A stretch of DNA of 12,851 bases from assembly GCA_013203725.1 (NCBI GenBank), contig JABMPK010000019.1, forward strand, positions 1-12,851. Reading direction: 5' to 3'. Both the position numbers and the translations under genes were made by a program. Positions 1 to 7,298 of this stretch are shown here, one piece after another; position 1 is the first letter of the stretch, and each line of letters begins with the position of its first letter. Below the pieces are notes generated by a model. It did not search any database, was not told the DNA's origin, and saw only the letters and a program-made list of their open reading frames with translations. This DNA is from Candidatus Uhrbacteria bacterium. GTDB lineage: Bacteria; Patescibacteriota; Patescibacteriia; UBA9934; UBA11717.

Positions 1-684
1 ATCTGGCACTGTCGCAGAACCGTATATATTTCCTGCTGAAGTATTAACGTGGGAACGTCCACCAAGACCACCATATCCTGCACCATCACCTGGGTTACCA
101 CCAGCGCCTGCCTGGCCAGCAGTACACAGACCGGTGGTAGGATGTGGTCCACGCCCAGGAGCTGAACCTGCCCCCTCGCAACCCAGCTGATCCACATTAA
201 TACTTGCGCCAGATTCGATCGTGAAATTTCCGCTTACATCAAAATAAATATTATAGTCCCCCGAAATAGTATTTTGCGTGTGATATACAGTAGCTCCATT
301 ATATATGGTCACATTTCCATTTCCACCACTACCATTTGTAACAATAAGAGCCGCACTAGCACCTCCCAAATTCACTGCGTCATACTTGAACTCCAGATTC
401 GAAGCTACGCCACCTCCAGAGCTCCCAAGAAGCAGCTCCCCTATTGTCGTACCTTCTGTCATAACCACTGTAGTCGCCGTGTCTATGACCGCAATATCTC
501 CAGCGCCAGGACAAGTATCACTAGACCAGTTTGCACACTGGGTGGAGCTCCACTGTATTCCGTCACCTCCACCGTCCCACGTGATTGTGGCAGCACTAGC
601 CTGTCCAGCGTAAAACAACGCTCCAACTGCGATCAGAAAAAGAATAACAAAAACGTGTTTCGGAGCAGTGAGAATGTGGTGCAT
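1..684 (-). CDS. Secreted glycine-rich surface protein, N-terminal 228 residues (runs off left edge)
   Basis: The minus-strand frame is open from an ATG at 684 to the window edge, so only the N-terminus is present. Residues 1-31 form a signal peptide: short charged start, hydrophobic core at about 11-26, and an ASA cleavage site at 29-31. The mature part opens with WDGGGDGIQW (36-45) and then ANWSSDTCPGAGD. This resembles the WDGGGDG...ANWSGD...PGAGD opening that I know from large bacterial surface proteins with beta-solenoid bodies. Residues 75-165 show short alternating hydrophobic strands with Gly/Asn/Ser turns (VTIYNGATVY, FTIESGASINV), typical of a beta-helix. From 168 the chain becomes Gly/Ala-rich with two Cys and a GYGGLGGRS segment. 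The likely location is the cell surface or exterior. The true length is unknown, and no enzymatic motif is visible. A frame on the opposite strand (274-696) is a shadow. Confidence 0.8.
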   Translation of the reverse strand, partial: MHHILTAPKHVFVILFLIAVGALFYAGQASAATITWDGGGDGIQWSSTQCANWSSDTCPGAGDIAVIDTATTVVMTEGTTIGELLLGSSGGGVASNLEFKYDAVNLGGASAALIVTNGSGGNGNVTIYNGATVYHTQNTISGDYNIYFDVSGNFTIESGASINVDQLGCEGAGSAPGRGPHPTTGLCTAGQAGAGGNPGDGAGYGGLGGRSHVNTSAGNIYGSATVPD

Positions 685-705
685 ATATGGTTTTAATTCA
701 ATGCC

Positions 706-714
706 ATTGTACCA
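706..714 (-). promoter_or_regulatory. Candidate extended -10 promoter for the surface protein gene
   Basis: Read on the minus strand, TGG-TACAAT gives an extended -10 (TGn) with a box matching TATAAT at five of six positions. Initiation near 699 would leave a leader of about 15 nt before the ATG at 684. No good -35 is visible, which an extended -10 can tolerate. No clear Shine-Dalgarno sequence is present. Confidence 0.35.
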
Positions 715-760
715 CGTGCATGGGGGGTGATGTGGACATCTGTCACTTATCCACAAACAA

Positions 761-787
761 AAAACCGAGCGGAATACGCTCGGTTTT
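761..787 (-). terminator. Intrinsic terminator after murB
   Basis: AAAACCGAGCG (761-771) pairs perfectly with CGCTCGGTTTT (777-787) around a GAATA loop. On the minus strand the hairpin is followed by a T-rich tract (complement of 753-764). It lies about 55 nt beyond the murB stop and upstream of the surface protein gene, so it separates the two minus-strand units. The symmetric A/T flanks would also let it act on plus-strand transcripts. Confidence 0.85.
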
Positions 788-801
788 GCTTGTGTTTGCT
801 A

Positions 802-829
802 GTACGGACGCGCAGAAGAGCGTCCCTAC
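802..829. repeat. Small palindrome of the GTAGGGAC type
   Basis: GTAcGGACGC (802-811) pairs with GCGTCCcTAC (820-829) with one C-C mismatch and an 8-nt loop. On the minus strand it begins GTAGGGACGC, sharing the GTAGGGAC end with the larger palindrome at 11249-11292. It sits 13 nt past the murB stop. It has no T-tract, so it is unlikely to be a terminator by itself. I read it as a degenerate copy of a dispersed palindromic repeat. Confidence 0.4.
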
Positions 830-842
830 AGACGTGTGGTTA

Positions 843-1832
843 CTAGAACCCAATCAACTGAATCTCCTCCTCCAACTGAACCCCATACAAATTGCGAACC
901 TTTGTCTTTACCGCCGCAAGCAATTGCACAATATGGTCAGCCGTCGCGTCGTCGCCATTTATTACAAAGTTTCCATGAACATCTGATATAGACGCGCCTC
1001 CGACCTTGAACCCTTTAAGGCCCGCCTGATCAATAATCCAACCTGCAGGAATTCTTTTCTGATCTATGAAGTTTGGTGGGATGTTTTCTTTTCCGATCAC
1101 ATCAACGAGCTCTGCGATGTCCGCCAAATCTGCAAACTCAAAATTCTTATACGCACACCCGGCACATCTCTCATTCTTTGGCTGTGATGTTGCGCGACAT
1201 TGTAGAACATCCTCAATCTTCTCCATGTTCCGCTCGATATCTCTCGGCTCGAGCTTGAAGTGTGCGCGTAAAACTATCCAAGGTTTATTCTTAACCTCCG
1301 ACTCTCGATATCCCATCTTCAGTTTTTTTGCAGACACCGAGCGCAGCTCGCCCGTCTCACCATCCACGATATCAACGGAAACAAGGTTGTCCTTTGTCTC
1401 GCCGCCAAAACAGCCAGCATTTCCACGCACAGCGCCGCCGATGGTTCCTGGCAATCCAACCGCCCACTCAAATCCAGTGAGTCCCTGCATTGCGGTTTGT
1501 CGCGCAACCATCGCAGACAACGCTCCGGCTTCTGCGACGACCTCGCCGCTCGTTTCGTCGATCTGGATCGATCGGTTCGCCATTTTGATAACTAGACCAT
1601 CAAACCCAGCATCATTCACCAAAATATTTGTACCCGCGCCAATCACAACCCAATCGAGCTCGTGCACGATCGCCGTCCGAACAAGCTCAACAACCTCCTC
1701 AGATGTCTGAGCAGTAGCAAAATACGTCGCCAGCCCGCCGATCTTGTAATGCGAATGCTTCGCCATCGGCTCGTCGATCTTAAGATCTTTGCTGACGATG
1801 CTTTCTAGTTTTGCTAGGAGTTCAGTGTTCAT
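843..1832 (-). CDS. murB: UDP-N-acetylenolpyruvoylglucosamine reductase MurB
   Basis: This flavoenzyme reduces UDP-GlcNAc-enolpyruvate to UDP-MurNAc with NADPH, the second committed step of cytoplasmic peptidoglycan synthesis. The 329-residue product shows the FAD-binding segment IGAGTNILVNDAGFDG (64-79), the loop GLPGTIGGAVRGNAGCFGGE (126-145), YRES (175-178) with the conserved Arg, and LEEEIQLIGF at the C-terminus with the conserved acidic residue. The catalytic proton-donor position, Ser in the GS-FFKN motif of E. coli MurB, is Cys226 here (AGCAYKN). The absence of the long type I insertion suggests a type II-like enzyme. The ATG at 1832 is preceded by AAGGG at very short spacing and by a TATAAA box at 1842-1847. 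The gene lies 84 bp downstream of murC on the same strand and ends before a terminator. Confidence 0.95.
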   Translation of the reverse strand: MNTELLAKLESIVSKDLKIDEPMAKHSHYKIGGLATYFATAQTSEEVVELVRTAIVHELDWVVIGAGTNILVNDAGFDGLVIKMANRSIQIDETSGEVVAEAGALSAMVARQTAMQGLTGFEWAVGLPGTIGGAVRGNAGCFGGETKDNLVSVDIVDGETGELRSVSAKKLKMGYRESEVKNKPWIVLRAHFKLEPRDIERNMEKIEDVLQCRATSQPKNERCAGCAYKNFEFADLADIAELVDVIGKENIPPNFIDQKRIPAGWIIDQAGLKGFKVGGASISDVHGNFVINGDDATADHIVQLLAAVKTKVRNLYGVQLEEEIQLIGF

Positions 1833-1866
1833 GCCCTTGGTTTTATATACTCTAGTGAATGCTTTG

Positions 1867-1903
1867 GAATATAGGTCTTATTGGTCGTATATGACCTATG
1901 TTC
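1867..1903. other. Inverted repeat in the murC-murB gap
   Basis: GAATATAGGTC (1867-1877) faces GACCTATGTTC (1893-1903) across a 15-nt spacer. The inner seven pairs are perfect. It lies between the murC stop and the murB start. There is no T-run after it on the minus strand, so it does not look like a terminator. It could be an operator, an RNA-stabilising stem or chance. Confidence 0.35.
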
Positions 1904-1916
1904 TGGCGCGTTATTC

Positions 1917-3308
1917 TTATTGAACGAGCTCTCTTGCGAGACCGTCTATAGACCCAGCGCCTGCCATCAGTAGCACATAGTCTTTCCTCACAACCTTCCC
2001 AAGCGCTGTCCGAGCTTCTACAAGATCTTTTGCAAAAATAACTTCACGAACAACGCCACGCGCCTGGTCGTGTTTCTTGATTGCCTCAACAAGCTCAGCG
2101 CTCGACGTATCTGCGCTCACTTCGTTGCGTCCTGCAACATCGTAAATCTCAATCAACACCACCTCGTCTGCGTCGTCCATCGACACCACAAACTCGTCAA
2201 ACAATCCGCGCGTTCGTGCGTGTTGATGCGGTTGGAAACATAAAACTATTCTGCGGTCTGGTAGGAAGGTCTTCGTGCCCTCAAGCAAACTCGCCAACGC
2301 TGTTGGATGATGCGCGTAGTCCGAGTACACATCGGCGTCCTGAAACTTACCGAGCTTCTCAAACCGTCTCCAGAGCCCTGGAAAGCTTTCGAGTGACTGC
2401 TTGATCGTCGCGCTTGGAACGTCTAGTGCATATGCGGCTAACGAAGCTGACATTGCGTTTGCAACGTTATACTCACCTGGCAGCGGTAAATGAACATCAC
2501 CAATCTCAATACCTTGCATGTAGACATGAACAAGCTGGTCGCCAGGTAACGATTCAACGACTGTGTAAAATTCCGCGTCGTCGCCGTGAGAGATTAGTCT
2601 AATATCAGGTCGAGACTCCACAATCTCCCCTACCAAAATACGGGACTGCTCGTCATTCTTATTCCAAACAAGTATGCCGCCCTCTGGCAATTTCTCCACA
2701 AACTGTTTCATCGTCGAACGAACATGGTCAACGTCTTTGTAAAAATCGGGATGATCAAACTCAATGTTGGTCAGCACGATGATGTCCGGATCTAAATGCA
2801 ACATGTGTGACTGATACTCACACGCTTCTGCAACAAACAAGTTGCTCTTCCCTACTTGAAGGTTTCCATATTTCAAGCCTGGAACCTGCGAACCAACAAC
2901 CACGGTCGGGTCGAGCCCAGCGTCAATCAAGATCTTTCCAAGTAATGCGGTCGTTGTAGACTTACCGTGCGTACCCGTAACCGCGATGAGCTTATGGTCA
3001 CGCGACACCTCTCCCAAAAACTCGTTGTACACAACTTCGCGCGCGTCTAAATGTCGCCCACGAATCCGCTCCTCGTCGTCCTCAGGAACAGCGCCCGAGT
3101 ACACAACAAGTTCAACGTCCTTGCCCATCTTGTCCGGATGACTTCCAAGCCACACTTGAATATTCATGTCACGACAAGACTGCACAATCACAGAATCGTT
3201 AACGTCAGATCCTGAAACATAAACATCCTGTGCCTTAAGCAACTTCGCCATCGCCGACATTCCAATGCCTCCAATACCAACAAAATGTACGCGTTTGTAT
3301 GCATTCAT
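1917..3308 (-). CDS. murC: UDP-N-acetylmuramate--L-alanine ligase MurC
   Basis: This ATP-dependent ligase adds L-alanine to UDP-MurNAc, starting the stem peptide; it acts directly after MurB and is encoded beside it. With the start at 3308 the product has 463 residues, normal for MurC. Visible landmarks are the N-terminal UDP-binding loop GIGGIGMS (11-18), the ATP P-loop GTHGKST (112-118), NIEFDHPDFY in the central domain and DYAHHPTALASL in the C-terminal domain. A GTG six codons upstream (3326) keeps the frame open. I prefer the ATG at 3308 because VHFVGIGGIG then begins at the usual distance from the start and a GGA core lies about 6 nt ahead. Transcription runs toward murB, so the two are probably cotranscribed, although a box before murB could give it a second promoter. 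Confidence 0.95.
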   Translation of the reverse strand: MNAYKRVHFVGIGGIGMSAMAKLLKAQDVYVSGSDVNDSVIVQSCRDMNIQVWLGSHPDKMGKDVELVVYSGAVPEDDEERIRGRHLDAREVVYNEFLGEVSRDHKLIAVTGTHGKSTTTALLGKILIDAGLDPTVVVGSQVPGLKYGNLQVGKSNLFVAEACEYQSHMLHLDPDIIVLTNIEFDHPDFYKDVDHVRSTMKQFVEKLPEGGILVWNKNDEQSRILVGEIVESRPDIRLISHGDDAEFYTVVESLPGDQLVHVYMQGIEIGDVHLPLPGEYNVANAMSASLAAYALDVPSATIKQSLESFPGLWRRFEKLGKFQDADVYSDYAHHPTALASLLEGTKTFLPDRRIVLCFQPHQHARTRGLFDEFVVSMDDADEVVLIEIYDVAGRNEVSADTSSAELVEAIKKHDQARGVVREVIFAKDLVEARTALGKVVRKDYVLLMAGAGSIDGLARELVQ

Positions 3309-3316
3309 AGAAATCC

Positions 3317-3346
3317 AATATACCACGGTTTATTTTCAATAGACAA
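3317..3346 (-). promoter_or_regulatory. Candidate murC promoter
   Basis: On the minus strand TTGTCT (3346-3341), an 18-nt spacer and TATATT (3322-3317) resemble a sigma-70 promoter. Initiation would fall almost on the ATG at 3308, implying a leaderless or nearly leaderless murC message. The region is AT-rich, so chance matches are easy. Confidence 0.3.
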
Positions 3347-3412
3347 TTTGGCAATTTTCAAATGATTTGGCAATTCGCACATTGATCAAATTTCAATTCA
3401 CTTGAAAATTGC
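3346..3412. repeat. AT-rich direct and inverted repeats between murC and glyA
   Basis: ATTTGGCAATT occurs twice (3346-3356 and 3365-3375, 19 nt apart). GCAATTTTCAA (3351-3361) has a perfect inverted partner TTGAAAATTGC (3402-3412). These lie in the 169-bp divergent region between murC and glyA. They could be binding sites for a regulator serving both promoters. They could also reflect low-complexity A/T sequence with frequent AAATTT words. Confidence 0.4.
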
Positions 3413-3437
3413 AAACTTGAATTTTGAAATTTATATA
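3409..3437 (+). promoter_or_regulatory. Candidate glyA-folD promoter
   Basis: TTGCAA (3409-3414), a 17-nt spacer and TATATA (3432-3437) would start transcription near 3444 and leave a leader of roughly 34 nt containing the hairpin at 3450-3474. Both boxes match consensus at four of six positions, in AT-rich sequence. Confidence 0.35.
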
Positions 3438-3449
3438 CCGGATTGCACG

Positions 3450-3474
3450 AAAAGTCGAGAAAGTGTAGACTTTT
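3450..3474 (+). other. Leader hairpin directly before glyA
   Basis: AAAAGTC (3450-3456) pairs perfectly with GACTTTT (3468-3474) around GAGAAAGTGTA. The stem ends three bases before the glyA ATG, and the loop holds the only purine-rich stretch that could bind the ribosome (GAGAAAG). The placement suggests translational control, but the stem is short and A-U rich. Confidence 0.35.
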
Positions 3475-3477
3475 GCT

Positions 3478-4728
3478 ATGAAAAATATCCATTCTTTCGA
3501 TCCCGAGGTTGCCGAGGCGCTGGAGCTTGAGCTTACACGTCAGCGCAATGGCCTTGAGATGATCCCGTCCGAGAACTTTGTATCAGAGGCCGTACTCGAG
3601 GCGCTTGGTTCGGTTTCAACTAACAAGTATGCGGAAGGTTATCCTGGAAAACGTTACTACGGCGGTTGTCAGTATATTGATATTGTTGAGCAACTCGCAA
3701 TCGACCGTGCTAAGGAGATCTTTGGTGCGGAACATGTAAACGTACAGCCATTGTCTGGCGCGCCTGCAAACATCGCGGCGTATGAGGCTCTACTGAACCA
3801 AGGTGACACCATTCTTGGCATGGACCTGTCCCACGGCGGACATCTTACACACGGTCACCCGGTCACTCAGTCATCGAAGATCTACAATTTCATTCGATAC
3901 AAAACAAATGAAGAAGGCAAGCTCGATCTTGATAACTTGAGGGCAATGGCGCTAGAGCATAACCCAAAGCTCATACTCATAGGCTACTCCGCGTACTCAC
4001 GCGAGATTGACTTTGAACGTGTACAAGAAATCGCAGATGAAATTGGAGCGATGACTATGGCAGACATCGCGCACATCGCTGGTCTTATTGCGGCAGGTGA
4101 GATGAACAACCCTGTTCCTATTTTTGATGTTGTAACGACGACGACACATAAGACACTGCGAGGACCTCGTGGCGGGATGATCATGTGCAAGAAGAAGCAT
4201 GCAAAGGCTGTCGACAGAGCCGTATTCCCAGGATTGCAAGGCGGGCCGCATGAAAACGTAATAGCAGCAAAAGCGATTGCATTCAAGGAAGCGATGCAGC
4301 CAGAATTCAAAGAATACGCACGCCAGATCAAAGCAAATGCAAAAGTTCTCGAGCTGGAGCTCGGTTCTCGCGGATTCAAGCTTATGTTTGGCGGTACGGA
4401 CAATCATCTTCTACTGATCGACGTCACGTCAAAGGGAGTCACTGGTCACGAGGCTGAAACCGCGCTAGATAAAGCCGGCATCACCGTGAACAAGAACATG
4501 ATCCCCGATGACCCTCGGAAACCTCTCGATCCATCTGGAATTCGACTAGGAACACCGGCGCTCACAACGCGCGGTATGAAGGAGGCGGAAATGAAGCAGA
4601 TCGCCGACTGGATTGATCGCGCTATAATCTCGCACGATGATGACGGTAAGCTTGGAGAGATCAAGGCCGAGGTTGAAGAAATGACAAAAGATTTTCCTCT
4701 ATACCCAAACCTGAGTTACATAGAATGA
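3478..4728 (+). CDS. glyA: Serine hydroxymethyltransferase GlyA
   Basis: This PLP enzyme interconverts serine and glycine and charges tetrahydrofolate to 5,10-methylene-THF, the substrate of the FolD encoded next. The 416-residue product is normal length. It shows the N-terminal [17 protein letters not shown] (29-45), [15 protein letters not shown] (49-63), the aspartate of MADIAHIAG (D196) that should contact the PLP ring nitrogen, and [14 protein letters not shown] with the Schiff-base lysine at 225. The phosphate-binding loop reads PLSGAPAN (91-98) where most bacteria have PHSGSQAN; it is closer to the form seen in eukaryotic enzymes. The TGA stop overlaps the folD start in ATGA, implying translational coupling. 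No strong Shine-Dalgarno precedes the ATG; the purine-rich GAGAAAG sits in a hairpin loop. Confidence 0.97.
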   Translation: MKNIHSFDPEVAEALELELTRQRNGLEMIPSENFVSEAVLEALGSVSTNKYAEGYPGKRYYGGCQYIDIVEQLAIDRAKEIFGAEHVNVQPLSGAPANIAAYEALLNQGDTILGMDLSHGGHLTHGHPVTQSSKIYNFIRYKTNEEGKLDLDNLRAMALEHNPKLILIGYSAYSREIDFERVQEIADEIGAMTMADIAHIAGLIAAGEMNNPVPIFDVVTTTTHKTLRGPRGGMIMCKKKHAKAVDRAVFPGLQGGPHENVIAAKAIAFKEAMQPEFKEYARQIKANAKVLELELGSRGFKLMFGGTDNHLLLIDVTSKGVTGHEAETALDKAGITVNKNMIPDDPRKPLDPSGIRLGTPALTTRGMKEAEMKQIADWIDRAIISHDDDGKLGEIKAEVEEMTKDFPLYPNLSYIE

Positions 4729-5570
4729 TTACACGCTATATAAACGGACGCGAGATTGCAGCCGATATTCATGATGAAGTGAAAGATGAGATTGAACATG
4801 AAAAACTAGACCTTGGCCTTGCGGCAGTTCTGGTGGGCAACGATGAAGCGTCACATATTTACGTTAGACTCAAAGAACGCGCGGCAAAGCGCGACGGTAT
4901 TCGTTTTGAGCGGATTACTTTGCCGAGTACGACTGCGCAAGGAGAGCTCTTGTCTGTTATAGAGGAACTCAACGACCGCGACGATATTCACGCGATCTTG
5001 ATTCAGTTGCCGCTACCAAAACAAATCGATGCAGACGAGGTTATCCTCTCGATCGACCCTGCCAAGGACGTCGACGGCTTCCACCCAGTGAATGTTGATA
5101 GGTTTATTGCAGGTCAGTCCGCAGTGCCGCCGGTTCTAACGCAGGCGATAGTTGCCATGCTCGAGTCGACCAACGAAAAACTCGACGGCCGTCACGCCAT
5201 TGTAGTCGCGAACTCCCCGGCACTTTTTGCACCGCCAGTATCGGCAGCCCTTAGTCCACTGAACGTCACAACTGACTGGACTAAAATCGACGCGTCTGAC
5301 TATAAGGAGCGTCTGAAATCCGCGGATATCGTAATCGTAGCGCTCGGAAAACCAGGATCGATCAACAAGGAGATGATCAAAGATGGAGCGATCCTCATCG
5401 ACATCGGCACCACAAAGGTTGATGGCAAAGTCGTTGGAGACGTTGACCCAAACGTAGACAACCACGCATCGTGGCGCTCCCCCGTACCTGGAGGCATTGG
5501 CCCGGTAACAGTAGCAACGCTCATGAAGAACGTGCTCACCTGCTACCGCAAACAAGAAAACAGGCTCTAG
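4725..5570 (+). CDS. folD: Methylenetetrahydrofolate dehydrogenase/cyclohydrolase FolD, divergent
   Basis: FolD oxidises 5,10-methylene-THF to methenyl-THF and hydrolyses it to 10-formyl-THF, which supplies purines and formyl-Met-tRNA. The product has 281 residues, typical. The folate/catalytic half is well kept: [18 protein letters not shown] (37-54) with Tyr46 and Lys50, ILIQLPLP (91-98) and KDVDGFHP (114-121) with Asp117. The C-terminal end is also standard: [20 protein letters not shown] and [18 protein letters not shown]. The dinucleotide loop, usually G-R-S-x-x-V-G-x-P, is instead [11 protein letters not shown] (161-171), lacking the glycines and the Arg often linked to NADP. The cofactor may differ, or dehydrogenase activity may be weak; this is inference. 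It follows glyA with a 4-bp overlap and ends inside a terminator shared with a convergent gene. Confidence 0.92.
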   Translation: MITRYINGREIAADIHDEVKDEIEHEKLDLGLAAVLVGNDEASHIYVRLKERAAKRDGIRFERITLPSTTAQGELLSVIEELNDRDDIHAILIQLPLPKQIDADEVILSIDPAKDVDGFHPVNVDRFIAGQSAVPPVLTQAIVAMLESTNEKLDGRHAIVVANSPALFAPPVSAALSPLNVTTDWTKIDASDYKERLKSADIVIVALGKPGSINKEMIKDGAILIDIGTTKVDGKVVGDVDPNVDNHASWRSPVPGGIGPVTVATLMKNVLTCYRKQENRL

Positions 5571-5580
5571 GCCTGTTTTT
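5557..5580. terminator. Bidirectional terminator between folD and the convergent membrane gene
   Basis: AAAACAGGC (5557-5565) pairs perfectly with GCCTGTTTT (5571-5579) around TCTAG. A T-run follows on the plus strand and a T-rich stretch (complement of 5551-5560) on the minus strand. The CTAG in the loop holds both stop codons: TAG at 5568-5570 for folD and TAG at 5569-5567 for the minus-strand gene. Confidence 0.9.
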
Positions 5581-6010
5581 CGATTGGTTGATTTGTTGTT
5601 GGTGGCACATCCATAAGGTTGGGACTGTGTGCGAGTTTTGGATGTTCCGTGCTCGTGATATACGCGGTAACAAATAGCGTTAGTATTGTCACACCGTATC
5701 CAAATACAGATATCATTCCCAAATCGCTGAATGACGCCTTGTAGATATATACCAACAATATTGAATCGCAGATGAACAAGAAACCCATCCAAGCCACTAT
5801 CGCTTCAACGCGCTCCTTCCAAGAAATATCACGAACATTTCTAAAGTACAGCCAGCTAAACAAGAATAAAAGAGCAAACGAGATCAATAGGCCGACAAAC
5901 ATTAAACGAGGTTCCCTGAGGTAGTTTGCAGAGAATATAAAAAACCACGATATGATTGCGCCAATCACGTAATACGTTGCAAACATTGCTAAAAATCTAA
6001 GCGGTTTCAT
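5567..6010 (-). CDS. Small four-helix membrane protein, function unknown
   Basis: I do not recognise this 147-residue protein. Four hydrophobic segments are visible at about 5-27, 36-56, 68-90 and 97-118. A basic loop (RNVRDISWKERVE, about 57-69) lies between helices 2 and 3, and a soluble Pro/Thr-rich tail of about 28 residues ends in IEKQA. It is an integral membrane protein without visible catalytic motifs. Its ATG (6010-6008) overlaps the permease stop as ATGA, so it is translationally coupled to the permease and may be an accessory subunit; that link rests only on position. The stop lies in the loop of the shared terminator. A frame on the minus strand at 5136-5792 that partly overlaps it is a shadow. 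Confidence 0.8.
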   Translation of the reverse strand: MKPLRFLAMFATYYVIGAIISWFFIFSANYLREPRLMFVGLLISFALLFLFSWLYFRNVRDISWKERVEAIVAWMGFLFICDSILLVYIYKASFSDLGMISVFGYGVTILTLFVTAYITSTEHPKLAHSPNLMDVPPTTNQPIEKQA

Positions 6011-7182
6011 GAAAGGGATTCACTGATAAACTTAAACGGCTTCTCCAGCACTACAATCAGTATACCAGTCACGAACAGAACAAGGATAGCATAGCTTATC
6101 CACTTGGATATCGCGAAACATTTGGCTGGAGATGTGCATGTTCGTTCTCTCACTCGCAAGTACATCATAATTACAAAAATTCCGAACATGCCGCCAAAAA
6201 CAGCACCGGTAAAGTTCATAACTTCAATGAAGCTTCTGGCGCCCGACAGGAATATGACAAGCGGAACTGACACCGTAATCAACCACGCAATTAGTCTAGA
6301 TGTTCCGAAATCGAATTCTATCATGTCCTGAAGCACAACAGACAGGACGATGAAGCTCGTAATTACTGCAAGCAGCCCCATAACCGACCCTAGAATAAGA
6401 ATCCATGGTCCCAAAACATCGCTAAGGCCAATAATAGATTCCGGTGTTGTATCTGCTCCAGAAACTCCAACTACGGCAAACGCGAACGCGGCATAAAGCG
6501 CAATTATTATCAGGTAGCCTATTGGTATCGCTCTTCTTATCTTTCTGCTCGAACGACCTAACAGATCTTTGAGCTCCGGAATCACGTTAGTGCCGCCCAA
6601 GGCAAATAGCACCACACCATATGGCAGTAACACATTGTTGCCACTCAACATAGTGTAATTATTCACGTCAACATCAAACGCTCCCCTCGCTACGATTATC
6701 AAGATCACCGTTACAAGCGCAGCCACCAAGTAAGACTCAGTGCGCGCAACGAACGCCAACCCCCGAAGAGCCACCAAAAATCCTATGAGAAGGAATGACA
6801 GCTGATATGTGAAAAGTGATCCACCGATGTATGGAGACAAGAGAGCAAACGTAAACTCGCCGCCAACCAACACGTATGCAACCAAGCCACCCCAAGTACT
6901 TCCCATTACAGTCAGCGCGGCAACAACTCCCCATTTTTTTCCAAAATATTTCTGAACATAGCCGTACATTCGATGGCGTCCAGGTATCTGCATTATCACC
7001 TCCGCAAACATCATCGCTAATGTAATAGCAACAAAACCGAGAACAATTAGATAAATCATACCGATCCAGAACCCAGCCTGTACAAACGCAAACGGAATAC
7101 CAAACAACCCAACACCAACTACGGCGCCAATAAGCATCTCTATCGCCTTTCGACTTTTGTTCTGTCCCCCTAAAATTCCCAT
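6007..7182 (-). CDS. Amino acid permease, APC superfamily (HAAAP/aromatic-type)
   Basis: This 391-residue protein has about 11 hydrophobic segments and fits a secondary transporter. The first helix carries GAVVGVGLFGIPFAF (19-33), the unwound glycine-rich substrate motif of APC permeases, close to the GxxxGxGxxxxP form of TyrP/Mtr and eukaryotic SLC38-like carriers. A second feature is LLPYGVVLFALGGTNVIPELK, matching the helix-6 region of this group. Likely substrates are amino acids taken up by ion symport; specificity cannot be read. A cell with few biosynthetic genes would need such uptake. It heads a two-gene minus-strand unit with the small membrane protein and is transcribed divergently from dnaB. 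The ATG at 7182 follows an extended -10 promoter by about 32 nt. Confidence 0.85.
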   Translation of the reverse strand: MGILGGQNKSRKAIEMLIGAVVGVGLFGIPFAFVQAGFWIGMIYLIVLGFVAITLAMMFAEVIMQIPGRHRMYGYVQKYFGKKWGVVAALTVMGSTWGGLVAYVLVGGEFTFALLSPYIGGSLFTYQLSFLLIGFLVALRGLAFVARTESYLVAALVTVILIIVARGAFDVDVNNYTMLSGNNVLLPYGVVLFALGGTNVIPELKDLLGRSSRKIRRAIPIGYLIIIALYAAFAFAVVGVSGADTTPESIIGLSDVLGPWILILGSVMGLLAVITSFIVLSVVLQDMIEFDFGTSRLIAWLITVSVPLVIFLSGARSFIEVMNFTGAVFGGMFGIFVIMMYLRVRERTCTSPAKCFAISKWISYAILVLFVTGILIVVLEKPFKFISESLS

Positions 7183-7214
7183 GATCTTAGCTACGCGACG
7201 CTAATAATACGGGC

Positions 7215-7224
7215 ATTATAGCAT
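7215..7224 (-). promoter_or_regulatory. Extended -10 promoter of the permease unit
   Basis: On the minus strand ATGC-TATAAT gives a perfect -10 hexamer (7220-7215) preceded by TGn. Initiation near 7208 leaves a leader of about 25 nt before the ATG at 7182. No -35 match is evident, as is common for extended -10 promoters. Confidence 0.6.
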
Positions 7225-7263
7225 GCATACACAGCATTCACACAGCTTATGCCCCAAACACCA

Positions 7264-7292
7264 TTGATCATAAGGCTCACTTAGGCTAAAAT
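7264..7292 (+). promoter_or_regulatory. dnaB promoter, probably giving a leaderless transcript
   Basis: TTGATC (7264-7269), a 17-nt spacer and TAAAAT (7287-7292) match sigma-70 boxes at four and five of six positions. The usual 6-8 nt from the -10 to the start site puts transcription start at 7298-7300, on the dnaB ATG at 7299. No ribosome binding site could then precede the start codon. Confidence 0.55.
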
Positions 7293-7298
7293 CGGAAC

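Noticed and set aside
274..696. 140-residue plus-strand frame near the left edge
   Set aside because: It is antisense to the surface protein gene, which has a clear signal peptide and family-like motifs; the plus-strand product is low-complexity Ser/Thr/Arg with no motif.
1066..1710. 214-residue plus-strand frame
   Set aside because: It lies wholly antisense to murB, whose motifs are unambiguous; its Ser/Pro/Thr-rich composition is typical of a shadow frame.
5136..5792. 218-residue minus-strand frame
   Set aside because: It is antisense to the well-conserved C-terminal half of folD and overlaps the small membrane protein in another frame; no recognisable motif.
7183..7298. Replication origin next to dnaB
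   Set aside because: No cluster of DnaA-box-like sequences or AT-rich 13-mers is visible, only two divergent promoters.
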